DNA of 64,000 bases from JACMLC01 sp963817025 (GTDB lineage: Bacteria > Acidobacteriota > Blastocatellia > Pyrinomonadales > Pyrinomonadaceae), in NCBI GenBank assembly GCA_963817025.1, contig CAWFML010000005.1:744001-808000 (forward strand), given 5' to 3'. Under the pieces are notes generated by a model that ran no database searches, was not told where the DNA came from, and saw only the letters and a program-made list of their open reading frames with translations. The position numbers and the translations under genes were made by a program. Positions 1-8,328 of this stretch are shown here, piece after piece. The stretch's first letter is position 1, and each line of letters opens with the position of its first letter.

Positions 1-2113
1 ACATGCACTGGCACGCGAGCACAAAGAAGACCATCATCGAAAGCGCGACGAGCGGCGTCCATGCAGGGCTGCCGTTCGGACGTTTGGCTTCGCGCACGGC
101 CTTGATGAGCGAGCCGGATTTTTCATCCGCGTCTGCGCCGGTGTTGTAGATGATGCTCAAGGTCGAAACTAAAACTTCTCTTGCGGCAAACGAGGCAATC
201 AAAGCCACGCCCATCTTCCAGTCAAAGCCGAGCGGCGAAATCACTGGCTCTATAAAATGCCCTGCGCGTCCGGCGTAGCTTTGACGCAACTGCTCGCCCT
301 GCTCGTCCGTCGCTTCAGTCGCCTCCGGTTTGTCTGCGGTTCCCGGAGCGGTCGGCCCTTTGGCTTCCGTGCCCGTCTCGCGCGTCGCCTGCGTGACAGC
401 CGAAGTCGCTTCGCTCCCGGTCTGCGTGGATTGCTGTGCGCGCGGAAACGCCACGAGCGCCCAGAGCAGAATTGAGATAGCCAGAATCACAGTCCCTGCG
501 CGCTTGAGAAACAGCCCCGCGCGAGACAGCATCATCTGCATGATGGTCAGAAGATTCGGCACGCGGTATGGCGGCATCTCCATAATCAGCGGCGGCGTCG
601 GAGCTTTCAAAATCGTCCGCTTCAGAATCCAGGCCACAATGATAGCGACCGTGATGCCCAGCAGGTACATGCCCATAATCAGCAGCGGCGCAACCGGCAG
701 CAGCCCGAAAAGCTTTTGCCCTGAGAAGAACGCCGCGATCATCAAAGTGTAAACGGGCAGCCGCGCCGAACAACTCATAAAGGGCGCGATCATAATCGTC
801 GCCAGACGGTCTTTCGGATTCTCTATCGTGCGCGCCGCCATGATGCCGGGAATCGCGCAGGCGAAAGAGCTTAAGAGCGGCATGAAGGCTTTGCCATGCA
901 GACCCACGCCGCGCATCAGCCTGTCCATCAAAAAAGCCGCGCGGGCCATGTACCCCGTGTCTTCCAGAATTGCTATAAAGAAGAAGAGCAATAAAATCTG
1001 CGGCAGAAAGACGAGCACGCCCCCGACGCCCGCGATGATGCCGTCAACCAGAAGGTCTGTCAGGAGTCCCGGCGCAAGCGCGGCGCGCACCATCTCGCCG
1101 AGCGTGCCAAAGCCTTTATCAATCAAATCCATTGGCAGCGTGGCCCACGAAAAAATCGTTTGAAAGACCAGAAACATCACTGCCAGCAGAATCATCGGCC
1201 CAAAAAATTTATGCGTGAAAATTTTGTCAATACGTTCCGTCGCCGTCAGGCCCAGTTGATTCGCATCACGCGCGACCACGGCGCGGGCCGCTACCTCTTC
1301 AATCCAGTCATAACGCGCAAGTAACGGTTGCTGCCACCAGTCCGCATCGGCTTGCGAGAGACGCATGCGCGCCTGCTCTACCGCCCCGCGCCGCTTTTCA
1401 TCCTGCGGCAACTCTTCGCCGAAGAGATCATACATCGCTGTATGGCGTTCGATTTTGTGATCGCCCCTGCCCACGAGCGCGGCTAATTCAAGCTCAGCCT
1501 GTTCGGCCAGACGCCAGCCCGCGCCCGGCCCTGCTTCGGTTGCAGCCTTTAACACAGCAGACGCCAGTGCGTCCGTGCCAAGTTTCTGCGAAGCGGTCAC
1601 GGCGACCACCTGCACGCCGAGCGCGGCAGATAACTGGTCTACATCAATTTCAAGTTTTCGCTTGTGTGCCAGATCAACCATCGTCAGCGCGACGACCATC
1701 GGACGACCGTATTCCAGAAGCTGCGCGACCAGGTAAAGATTGCGTTCGAGATTGGTGGCGTCAACGACTGCGAGGATGACATCAGGCGCGTGCAGTCCTG
1801 CGATACGACCTGTGATGACATCGCGCGCGATCTGTTCGTCAATGGATGAGGCGTCGAGGCTATAAAGACCGGGCAGGTCAATCAGGCGTGCGGGCGGAGC
1901 GTCGTGGCCGAGCGACCACATGCCCTCTTTACGCTCGACCGTCACGCCCGGATAATTTGCGACCTTTTGTCTGAGACCCGTCAGTGAATTGAAGAGCGTA
2001 GTCTTGCCTGCGTTCGGATTGCCCGCGAGCGCAATCGTCAACGCACGCACATCAGGCATTGCATCGCCGGAGAGCTTTTCAGAGAGGGCAGGGGATTCGA
2101 CGGTAGTGCTCAT
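1..2113 (-). CDS. feoB: Ferrous iron transporter FeoB, C-terminus cut by window edge
   Basis: GTP-dependent inner-membrane Fe(II) permease, the partner of FeoA. Reading leftward from the ATG at 2113 gives about 704 codons without a stop, running off the window. The N-terminal G domain shows the P-loop GNPNAGKTT (about residue 31), the switch region YPGVTVERK, and DLPGLYS as G3. A helical spacer follows, then the permease with gate-type stretches (for example MAARAAFLMDR, SCSARLPVY) and many hydrophobic helices. The last visible residues, MMVFFVLACQCM, match the usual FeoB end, so only about 50-70 residues should be missing. A hydrophilic Thr/Glu-rich insertion (around EATSAVTQATRETG) lies between permease helices. 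The start codon lies 4 nt from a GTGACGA hairpin and has no Shine-Dalgarno sequence, so translation may depend on coupling with feoA 60 nt upstream. Confidence 0.95.
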   Translation of the reverse strand, partial: MSTTVESPALSEKLSGDAMPDVRALTIALAGNPNAGKTTLFNSLTGLRQKVANYPGVTVERKEGMWSLGHDAPPARLIDLPGLYSLDASSIDEQIARDVITGRIAGLHAPDVILAVVDATNLERNLYLVAQLLEYGRPMVVALTMVDLAHKRKLEIDVDQLSAALGVQVVAVTASQKLGTDALASAVLKAATEAGPGAGWRLAEQAELELAALVGRGDHKIERHTAMYDLFGEELPQDEKRRGAVEQARMRLSQADADWWQQPLLARYDWIEEVAARAVVARDANQLGLTATERIDKIFTHKFFGPMILLAVMFLVFQTIFSWATLPMDLIDKGFGTLGEMVRAALAPGLLTDLLVDGIIAGVGGVLVFLPQILLLFFFIAILEDTGYMARAAFLMDRLMRGVGLHGKAFMPLLSSFACAIPGIMAARTIENPKDRLATIMIAPFMSCSARLPVYTLMIAAFFSGQKLFGLLPVAPLLIMGMYLLGITVAIIVAWILKRTILKAPTPPLIMEMPPYRVPNLLTIMQMMLSRAGLFLKRAGTVILAISILLWALVAFPRAQQSTQTGSEATSAVTQATRETGTEAKGPTAPGTADKPEATEATDEQGEQLRQSYAGRAGHFIEPVISPLGFDWKMGVALIASFAAREVLVSTLSIIYNTGADADEKSGSLIKAVREAKRPNGSPAWTPLVALSMMVFFVLACQCM

Positions 2114-2117
2114 AACA

Positions 2118-2191
2118 GTGACGAGTGACGAGTGACGAATGACGGGTGAAAGCAGTTTCTTGCTTGCCACTCGTCACTCGTCACTCGTCAC
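2118..2191. repeat. Hairpin element, GTGACGA family (A1)
   Basis: Three or more tandem GTGACGA units at about 2118-2148 face their reverse complement (TCACTCG units) at 2168-2191, around an unrelated loop of about 18 nt. The right arm encodes the feoA stop codon (2174-2176) and its last residues VTSDE. The left arm ends 4 nt before the feoB start codon. Confidence 0.85.
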
Positions 2192-2443
2192 TATTTTAAT
2201 CGTTTGCGCTTCCTCGCGCCTGAGGGCCAGATGATAGCCGCGCACGCGAACCTCCAAAGGGTCGCCGAGCGGCGCGGCTTTAATCATCCGCACGGGCGCT
2301 CCGGGCACGACGCCCATCTCCATCAACCGCCGCGCAACTGCGCCGCTGCCTGTCACGGCCAGCACGCGCGCACGCGCTCCGACGGGGAGATGTGCGAGGG
2401 ACAAATCTGCGACAGGCAAGCTGTTTGAGATGGTTCTGTGCAT
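2174..2443 (-). CDS. feoA: Ferrous iron transport protein FeoA
   Basis: Small SH3-like cytoplasmic protein that assists FeoB. It shows the FeoA pattern: LPVGARARVLAVTG, then RRLMEMGVVPGAPV (the family's R-L-x-x-M-G-hydrophobic-x-P-G signature), then DPLEVRVRGYHLALRREEA. The start chosen is the ATG at 2443 (89 residues), which matches normal family length; an upstream in-frame TTG at 2506 would add 21 unlike residues. The last five residues, VTSDE, and the stop are encoded by the arm of a repeat hairpin, so the natural C-terminus may have been replaced when the element arrived. It is co-directional with feoB, 60 nt apart. Confidence 0.93.
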   Translation of the reverse strand: MHRTISNSLPVADLSLAHLPVGARARVLAVTGSGAVARRLMEMGVVPGAPVRMIKAAPLGDPLEVRVRGYHLALRREEAQTIKIVTSDE

Positions 2444-2572
2444 GGCTTGAAAACAATTACCGGAAGACAGCGAAAAAATCGGAACTCTGTATTCAACAAA
2501 CTTCAAGATAGAGTTTTCGAGATAAAGTTAAAGCTGATGGAAACTCTCTCCCATCATTAACCACTATATCCG

Positions 2573-2593
2573 AATTGAAATTTAATTTCAATT
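2573..2593. promoter_or_regulatory. Palindromic operator candidate upstream of feoAB
   Basis: Arms AATTGAAAT and ATTTCAATT flank a TTA centre, a perfect 9-3-9 inverted repeat 130 bp upstream of the feoA start. Its position before an iron-uptake operon suggests a metal-regulator site. It is not a textbook Fur box (GATAATGATAATCATTATC), so the regulator is inferred. A Fur-family gene lies at 12434. Confidence 0.45.
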
Positions 2594-2637
2594 TCATTGT
2601 GGGCAGGTGAAAAGGCGGAGCGAAGCTTCATGCAGGA

Positions 2638-4398
2638 TTACTGTCTGACAATCGGAATGATGGCGAGGTCTGCGCGCACGCGTCCGGCTGTGGTGGCGGC
2701 TGTGATACGCAGCGGCAGGCGGCGCTGGTCTTCGCTGACCCAGAGCCGCAGCGAATTTCTATCGCCCTGCGGGTCGTCAGTCGTCAGGGAAAGTTGGAGC
2801 GCGGGGATTTGTTGACCGCCAAGCTCAATGGTCTCTCGTTTGAGGAAAGTGATGAGCAGCGTGCGCGGGCGATTGTTGACCAGCAGGGATACTGCATTTG
2901 GCTTTGGCGATTTGAGATTAAAAGAGCGCAGGGCATAGAAAACAGAGAGCAGGTCATAAGTGCCTACCGGAACCTCCATCCGCGTGCCCGTCTCTGTCGT
3001 GGCGTTGCCTCTGTCCTGATCCAGCGTGATGGTCTGGTTCAAGCGGCGGCGCGATTCCTGCAAGACCATCTCGGAACGAAAGGGCAGCAGCGTTGCCGGG
3101 TCAACATAAGAGTTCATCAGGTCGTTGGCGGAAAAAATATTCTGCGCTGCCCCGGTTGTCTTGGCAGTGCCGGTCAACAGCAATCCGTCGCGCCCGAAAT
3201 ATTTCGAGCGCGCACGCACTTGAAAAGAAGCCTCGCCGACGGGCTGCGCTACATTTTCCAGATAGATGTTGAAGTTAAGCTGCTCGCCAGCCGCAAAGGG
3301 CAATCCTGCGGGCAGCGTTGTGGGCGTGGCTGTGGTTGCCCCCGGCATTTTGCTGGGCGTCGTGTTCGGCGTCGTGTTGGGCGTCATGTTCGGGATGCCG
3401 GACGGCGCTGTCGAATTAGGCGTTGCAGGGATGCCGGGGATACCGCCGGGGACTGGATTCGTTGTGCCGGGATTCGTCGGTCTCGGATTAGCCGGGATGC
3501 CCGGTATTCCCGTATTGTCGCCCGGATTCGTCGTCGTCGGGTTGACGTTCGGATTAGGCGCTGGCTGCACCAGCATCGGAGCGGCGGCGATGTCCATCGT
3601 CGAGCCGTCAGCCGCAGCCGGAGTCGAGCCGCCCGGAAGCTCAGAGCCAGCCAGCTCTGCCCGTATTTCGCCGGAAGAATGATGTGCGGTAAAGAGCACG
3701 GGCACATGCCGCTCATCATCGCTGAAATAAATCTGTATGTCGTAATTGTTGATGGAAGAGTTGCGTGGAAAACGTACCTGCGTGGCGATGGTGCTAAACG
3801 AGCCGACGTTGGTTTTGACAAAGAGGCGGCCATCAACCTTCAGTTCCGCTTCATAGATCACATCGTTCAGGTTCAGCAGGAAGCCATAACGCGCTCCTTC
3901 CGTGAGCGGCAACGCGCGCAGGCCATAGAGCGCGGAGGCGATGTCATATGTGCCAGCCAGACCCGTTCGCAGCTTTCCCGGAATGGCCTCTGTCCCCGCA
4001 GGCCGGTTGGACTCGCGCTCCATATTGGATGTGACCCCGGCTTCGCGTCTGAACTGCTGTGTCCGGTAGGGCTGGCCCGTTTCAGGATCAATATAAGCGA
4101 GGTAATCGTTATTGACGGAAAAGAGAGCGGCATTCACAACGCCAACAGTCTCTACGTGTGCGCGCAGGTGTATGCCGGTGCGATTAAAATAAACGCCGTG
4201 ACCGGCAATCCATAGTTCTATATGCGCAGCCGTCGGAAAGTTGGCAAACGAGACATTGTAAGTCAGGCGTTCGCCGACGCGATACGGAGCTTTTGACAAA
4301 GGAACCGTCGTTCCATTGCTCTCGCTCTGTCCGGCGGCAGTCTCAGCAGGAACAATTATCAGCAAAAGAGTTATGATAATCGTCAGTAAATGTTTCAA
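2638..4398 (-). CDS. Secreted protein with two DUF3108-like domains
   Basis: A 586-residue protein with an N-terminal signal peptide (MKHLLTIIITLLLIIVPAE, cleavage near AAGQS). Two copies of a beta-rich DUF3108-like unit sit at about 35-255 and 375-580, each with an opening of the type GERLTYNVSF or GEQLNFNIYL, a central Y-D-x-x-S or Y-D-L-L-S segment and a late RLPLRI-type strand. Between them lies a low-complexity linker of about 100 residues rich in N, P, T and G (NPTTTNPGDN, IPGIPANPRP). The start is a TTG at 4398, supported by AAGGGG 9 nt upstream. DUF3108 proteins are predicted periplasmic; the biochemical role is unknown. A single-domain relative is at 37272. Confidence 0.8.
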   Translation of the reverse strand: MKHLLTIIITLLLIIVPAETAAGQSESNGTTVPLSKAPYRVGERLTYNVSFANFPTAAHIELWIAGHGVYFNRTGIHLRAHVETVGVVNAALFSVNNDYLAYIDPETGQPYRTQQFRREAGVTSNMERESNRPAGTEAIPGKLRTGLAGTYDIASALYGLRALPLTEGARYGFLLNLNDVIYEAELKVDGRLFVKTNVGSFSTIATQVRFPRNSSINNYDIQIYFSDDERHVPVLFTAHHSSGEIRAELAGSELPGGSTPAAADGSTMDIAAAPMLVQPAPNPNVNPTTTNPGDNTGIPGIPANPRPTNPGTTNPVPGGIPGIPATPNSTAPSGIPNMTPNTTPNTTPSKMPGATTATPTTLPAGLPFAAGEQLNFNIYLENVAQPVGEASFQVRARSKYFGRDGLLLTGTAKTTGAAQNIFSANDLMNSYVDPATLLPFRSEMVLQESRRRLNQTITLDQDRGNATTETGTRMEVPVGTYDLLSVFYALRSFNLKSPKPNAVSLLVNNRPRTLLITFLKRETIELGGQQIPALQLSLTTDDPQGDRNSLRLWVSEDQRRLPLRITAATTAGRVRADLAIIPIVRQ

Positions 4399-4669
4399 AC
4401 GTCGAATCCCCTTTGTTTTCTAATCACACAATATCAACGGCCACGCGCACACAAAAAGCCTGACACCATGGCTACACGCGCCACGCCCTTAAATGTTCCG
4501 CAGACAAGACATAGATAATCTCACGTGCGCGGAAATAATCCCAATCCGTACTGCCTTCGGGGAAAACGTGTGCCGGTTGATTTTATCCAAGCAGCAGGCA
4601 AAAGGAAAGAATGGCGGGCAATAAAAGTCTTGTGCTGTGCCTGTTGTCTTTTGTGCGCGCTGTTTTTTG

Positions 4670-5395
4670 TTAACTGCTTTTCATCTCTTCAAGGATAGAG
4701 CGGGCCGCGTTGACTGGATCAGGCGCATTGAGCACAGCGCGTCCGACAACCAGATAATCGGCTCCTGCGGCAACGGCTTCGGCGGGCGTCATCACGCGCC
4801 GCTGGTCATCCGCCGCAGTTCCTGCGGGACGCACGCCCGGAGTCACGATGAGAAAATCTTTCCGCTTGACGGCATCGCGCACCGCAGGGATTTCAAGCGG
4901 AGATGCGACTACTCCATCGAGTCCGGCTCCTTCCGCCAGCCGTGCGAGTCTTGTGACCTGCGCTTCAGGCTGCGCCTCGACGCCGTTTTCTAAAAGCGTT
5001 CCGGCGTCAGAACTGGTGAGCACAGTGACGCCTATAATTTTAGGCCGCGCGAAACCCTCGCGCGTAGACGCCTCGCTGACTGCCTCCGCAGTGCGGCGCA
5101 TCATCTCGCTTCCGCCCGCTGCATGGACATTAAACATAAAGACGCCGAGCCGCGCAGCTTCCACTCCCGCAGCCGCCACCGTGTTCGGAATGTCGTGAAA
5201 TTTAAGGTCGAGAAAAATGCGCGCCCCTGCCTTGACCAGCTCTCGCACAAACTCCGGGCCTGCGGCTGTGAAAAGCTGCGAGCCGATTTTGAAAGCGTTC
5301 GTGACCTCGCGCAGCCGTGCGAAAAGCTCTCGCGCCCTGTCAGGCGTTTCGACATCCAGAGCCAGCATCAATTTATTGTCAGCTTCACCATTCAT
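4670..5395 (-). CDS. pyrF: Orotidine 5'-phosphate decarboxylase
   Basis: Last step of UMP synthesis: OMP to UMP plus CO2. The TIM-barrel hallmarks are present: LALDVETPDRA at the N-terminus, the catalytic DLKFHDIPNTV (about residues 64-74, Asp-x-Lys-x-x-Asp core), VTVLTSSD, and the phosphate-binding VTPGVRP plus YLVVGRAVL near the C-terminus. At 241 residues it has normal length. GGAGG lies upstream; an in-frame TTG one codon earlier (5398) is an alternative start. It follows pyrD with a 22-nt gap, so the two are probably co-transcribed leftward. Confidence 0.95.
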   Translation of the reverse strand: MNGEADNKLMLALDVETPDRARELFARLREVTNAFKIGSQLFTAAGPEFVRELVKAGARIFLDLKFHDIPNTVAAAGVEAARLGVFMFNVHAAGGSEMMRRTAEAVSEASTREGFARPKIIGVTVLTSSDAGTLLENGVEAQPEAQVTRLARLAEGAGLDGVVASPLEIPAVRDAVKRKDFLIVTPGVRPAGTAADDQRRVMTPAEAVAAGADYLVVGRAVLNAPDPVNAARSILEEMKSS

Positions 5396-5417
5396 CAAAT
5401 ATTTTTCCTCCGCAGAT

Positions 5418-6512
5418 TTATTTCGCCTGACAGCCTATCGCTTCATCAAGCGTGCGCAGGCCATGCTTGTCCAATAGCTTTGTCAGACCGTTGTTAATAT
5501 CGCGCGCGATTCCCCATCCCTGATAAATAAATCCGGTGTAGAGCTGAACCAGACTCGCACCGGCGCAGATTTTCTCGAAGGCGTCTTCAGCCGTAAAAAT
5601 TCCGCCGACCCCGATAACCGGCAAACGCCCTTTGGTGAGGCGATAGAGCGCAGAAATGATTTCCGTCGAGCGTGCGCGCAAGGGCGCACCGCTGAGACCC
5701 CCTGCGCCGCAATTTTTGACGACCTGACTGTTGGTCTGCAAGTGTTCGCGGCTGATGGTCGTGTTGGTCGCAATGATGCCGGCCAAACCCGTGCGCTCTG
5801 CCACGTCAACGATTGCCTCCAAATCTTTCATCTCAAGGTCAGGAGCAATCTTGACCAGCAAAGGGCGCGGCTCGCTTCCCGCTGCTAACTCACGATTCCG
5901 TTGCTGCAAGGCTTTTAAGAGAGAGTCTAAAGCGTCCGCGCGCTGCAATTCGCGCAGGTTCGGCGTGTTGGGCGAGCTGACATTGACGGCTATGTAATCC
6001 GCATGCGTATAGACCTGTTCAAAACTTGAAAGGTAATCTTCGGTCGCGTGCTCAATCTCAACCGCGCGGCTCTTGCCGATGTTGATGCCGAGAATGCAAT
6101 CAGGGCGATGCTTTGCAAGTCTGGCTGACAGGGCCGCCGCTCCATGATTATTGAAACCCTGACGGTTAATCAGAGCCTGATCCAGTGGAAGGCGAAACAG
6201 GCGCGGCTGCGTGTTGCCGGGTTGGGCCAGATGCGTGACCGTGCCGACTTCTATAAATCCGAAACCGAGCGTGGAGAGTCCTTCGGCGGCGATTCCATTC
6301 TTATCGAATCCCGCTGCGAGGCCGACAGGATTTTTGAACCTGAGGCCAAAGCGTTCTAGCTCGCCAAAAGATTTAGCGTTGAAACGCCCGGCGGCCAGCT
6401 TGCGCGTCCAGCGCGGGCCGAGCGCGGTTGAGAGTGTGTGCAATGCGACTTCATGCGCCGTCTCGGGTGGCAGGCGAAAGAGCAGCGGGCGCAGGATTGA
6501 GCGATAGAGCAT
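5418..6512 (-). CDS. pyrD: Dihydroorotate dehydrogenase (quinone), class 2
   Basis: Oxidises dihydroorotate to orotate using FMN and the quinone pool; peripheral on the inner membrane. The 364 residues include the N-terminal helical extension typical of class 2 (LYRSILRPLLFRLPPETAHE). Active-site features are NRQGFNNHGA, the catalytic-serine segment NVSSPNTPNLRELQ, LVKIAPDL, and the FMN-phosphate strands GVGGIFTAEDA and LVQLYTGFIYQG. The gene diverges from pyrR; the 112-bp gap holds a GTGACAA-type hairpin. Confidence 0.96.
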   Translation of the reverse strand: MLYRSILRPLLFRLPPETAHEVALHTLSTALGPRWTRKLAAGRFNAKSFGELERFGLRFKNPVGLAAGFDKNGIAAEGLSTLGFGFIEVGTVTHLAQPGNTQPRLFRLPLDQALINRQGFNNHGAAALSARLAKHRPDCILGINIGKSRAVEIEHATEDYLSSFEQVYTHADYIAVNVSSPNTPNLRELQRADALDSLLKALQQRNRELAAGSEPRPLLVKIAPDLEMKDLEAIVDVAERTGLAGIIATNTTISREHLQTNSQVVKNCGAGGLSGAPLRARSTEIISALYRLTKGRLPVIGVGGIFTAEDAFEKICAGASLVQLYTGFIYQGWGIARDINNGLTKLLDKHGLRTLDEAIGCQAK

Positions 6513-6520
6513 CGGAAAGC

Positions 6521-6594
6521 AGTGACAAGTGATAAGTGACGAGTGACGAGCGAAATGGATTCTAACTTGTCATACGTCACTTGTCACTTGTCAC
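6521..6594. repeat. Hairpin element, GTGACGA/GTGACAA family (A2)
   Basis: The left arm (GTGACAAGTGATAAGTGACG and on) pairs imperfectly with CTTGTCATACGTCACTTGTC and on, over an AT-rich loop. It fills most of the space between the divergent pyrD and pyrR starts, ending 9 nt from the pyrD ATG. Confidence 0.8.
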
Positions 6595-6624
6595 CCGCCG
6601 CCGTTCTTGTTAGTATCCGCGCCA

Positions 6625-7191
6625 ATGAATCTGACAGAAAAAGCCCGAATCATGGACGGCGCGCGAATCAATCGAGCATTGTCGCGGCTGGCCTCTGAGA
6701 TTGTCGAAGAGAATCACGGCGCGGGCGACCTTTATCTGGTCGGCATCCGTCGCAGGGGCGTGCCGCTGGCCGAGAGGATGGCGGAAAAGATTGCAGACCT
6801 TGAGGGGAGTCGCCCGCCTGTGGGCATTCTTGACATTACGCTCTACCGCGACGACCTCTCGACAGTCGGGGCCAATCCGGTCGTCAATCGCACGGAGTTG
6901 CCCGGCGACATAGAGAACCGCAATATCGTGCTCATAGATGATGTGCTCTACACGGGCCGCACGATTCGCGCTGCGCTGGATCAGTTGATAGACTTTGGCC
7001 GCCCGAAGCGCGTGCAGCTTGCCGTCCTGATTGATCGCGGCAAGGAGCATCGTGAGCTGCCGATTCAGGCGGATTACATAGGCAAGGTCGTGCCGACGAA
7101 AAAGAGTGAGATTATCAAAGTGATGCTCACGGATTTTGATGAAGAAGAGGGCGTCGCAATCTTTGAACGACCTGTCTCCGAAGGTGTTTAA
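6625..7191 (+). CDS. pyrR: PyrR: pyrimidine regulator / uracil phosphoribosyltransferase
   Basis: UMP- and PRPP-sensing protein that in other bacteria binds pyr leader RNA to cause attenuation; some members also make UMP from uracil. It shows the PRPP loop VLIDDVLYTGRTIRAALD (about residues 95-112), the GIRRRGVPLAERM segment, and the ILDITLYRDDL motif typical of PyrR. The ATG at 6625 gives 188 residues, close to the usual about 180; an upstream TTG at 6607 would add six. The gene heads a rightward run with pyrB and pyrC and is followed at once by a hairpin plus T-tract, an obvious place for attenuation. Confidence 0.94.
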   Translation: MNLTEKARIMDGARINRALSRLASEIVEENHGAGDLYLVGIRRRGVPLAERMAEKIADLEGSRPPVGILDITLYRDDLSTVGANPVVNRTELPGDIENRNIVLIDDVLYTGRTIRAALDQLIDFGRPKRVQLAVLIDRGKEHRELPIQADYIGKVVPTKKSEIIKVMLTDFDEEEGVAIFERPVSEGV

Positions 7192-7192
7192 G

Positions 7193-7219
7193 AGCGGCCT
7201 GCATGGGCCGCTTTTTTTA
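7193..7219 (+). terminator. Terminator or attenuator hairpin between pyrR and pyrB
   Basis: AGCGGCC and GGCCGCT form a stem over a short loop, followed by seven T. It starts 2 nt after the pyrR stop. It would end the pyrR transcript or act as an attenuator for pyrBC. Confidence 0.75.
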
Positions 7220-7227
7220 TGACTTGG

Positions 7228-7330
7228 TTTTTGTGCTTCGTTCTTTGTTCTTTGCTTTGACCTTCAATCCTGAGACTAAACATTCAGATTGAGCAGCGAA
7301 CAAAATACAAAGCACAAAGCACAAAGCACA
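7228..7330. repeat. Hairpin element, CAAAGCA family (D1)
   Basis: The left arm is TTTGTGCTTCGTTCTTTG-like. The right arm is tandem ACAAAGC units ending directly against the pyrB ATG at 7331. The arms pair imperfectly around a loop of about 35 nt. Confidence 0.75.
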
Positions 7331-8284
7331 ATGAGCGCGTTCAAACACAAAGACCTGCTCGGCATACGCGAGCTGTCAGCCGCAGAGATTACGCACATCT
7401 TAGACACGGCTGAATCCTTCCGCGACATCTCGCGCCGCGAGATAAAGAAAGTCCCCACCCTTCGCGGGCGCACAGTCATCAATCTTTTCTTCGAGCCTTC
7501 GACGCGCACGCGCACCTCTTTTGAGATTGCGGCCAAACGTCTCTCTGCGGACGCCATCAACATCAGTGCCTCTACTTCGAGCGTCACCAAAGGCGAAACG
7601 CTGCTCGACACGGCGCGCAATCTGGAAGCGATGTCGCCCGATTGCATCGTCGTGCGCCATTCGTCTGCGGGCGCGCCGCATCAACTGGCACGCGTGTGTC
7701 GCGCAGCCATCGTCAACGCAGGTGATGGCTCGCATGAACATCCGACGCAGGCGCTACTGGATGCTCTGACTATACGCGACCACAAAGCGCGCATCACCGG
7801 CTTAAAAGTAGCCATCATCGGAGACATTCTTCACTCGCGCGTCGCGCGCTCGAACATTTACCTCCTGACCAAGCTCGGCGCGACCGTCAGCGTTTCAGGC
7901 CCCGGCACTTTAGTCCCGCAGGAGTTTGGCGAATTGGTTGAAGAAGGCGTGCTCGTAGAGCAGCGCATGGAAGACGCGCTCGAAGGAGCGGACGTGGTGA
8001 TGATTTTGCGCATCCAGCAGGAGAGACAGGACACAGCCTTTTTCCCTTCGATGCGCGAGTATGCAGTTCATTACGGACTCAATCTCGAACGACTCAAAAG
8101 AGCCGCGCCTGATTCGATAGTGATGCATCCGGGGCCGATGAATCGCGGCATCGAAATCGCTTCGGATGTGGCCGACGGCGCGCGGTCTTTGATTCTGGAT
8201 CAGGTGACGAACGGCCTGGCGGTGAGGATGGCGATTCTATATTTGCTGGCGGGCGGGGCGCATACCGCCGCCGAAGCGGTCTAG
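7331..8284 (+). CDS. pyrB: Aspartate carbamoyltransferase catalytic subunit
   Basis: Condenses carbamoyl phosphate with aspartate to carbamoyl-aspartate. It has the carbamoyl-phosphate motif FFEPSTRTRTSFE (about residue 53), then SSVTKGETLLDT with the lysine loop, HPTQALLDALTI, and the late HPGPMNRGIEI. From the ATG at 7331 it is 317 residues, normal length; the upstream in-frame TTG at 7289 lies within the repeat element and is rejected. pyrC follows after 44 nt. No pyrI-like regulatory subunit is seen. Confidence 0.96.
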   Translation: MSAFKHKDLLGIRELSAAEITHILDTAESFRDISRREIKKVPTLRGRTVINLFFEPSTRTRTSFEIAAKRLSADAINISASTSSVTKGETLLDTARNLEAMSPDCIVVRHSSAGAPHQLARVCRAAIVNAGDGSHEHPTQALLDALTIRDHKARITGLKVAIIGDILHSRVARSNIYLLTKLGATVSVSGPGTLVPQEFGELVEEGVLVEQRMEDALEGADVVMILRIQQERQDTAFFPSMREYAVHYGLNLERLKRAAPDSIVMHPGPMNRGIEIASDVADGARSLILDQVTNGLAVRMAILYLLAGGAHTAAEAV

Positions 8285-8328
8285 TTTAAGGATCAAGAAA
8301 ACAGGAGACGTGAGGGCGCAATAGCTTT

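Noticed and set aside
2794..4215. Long plus-strand frame opposite the DUF3108 gene
   Set aside because: It is a shadow of the minus-strand gene: Arg-rich composition and no motif; the gene itself has a signal peptide and domain pattern.
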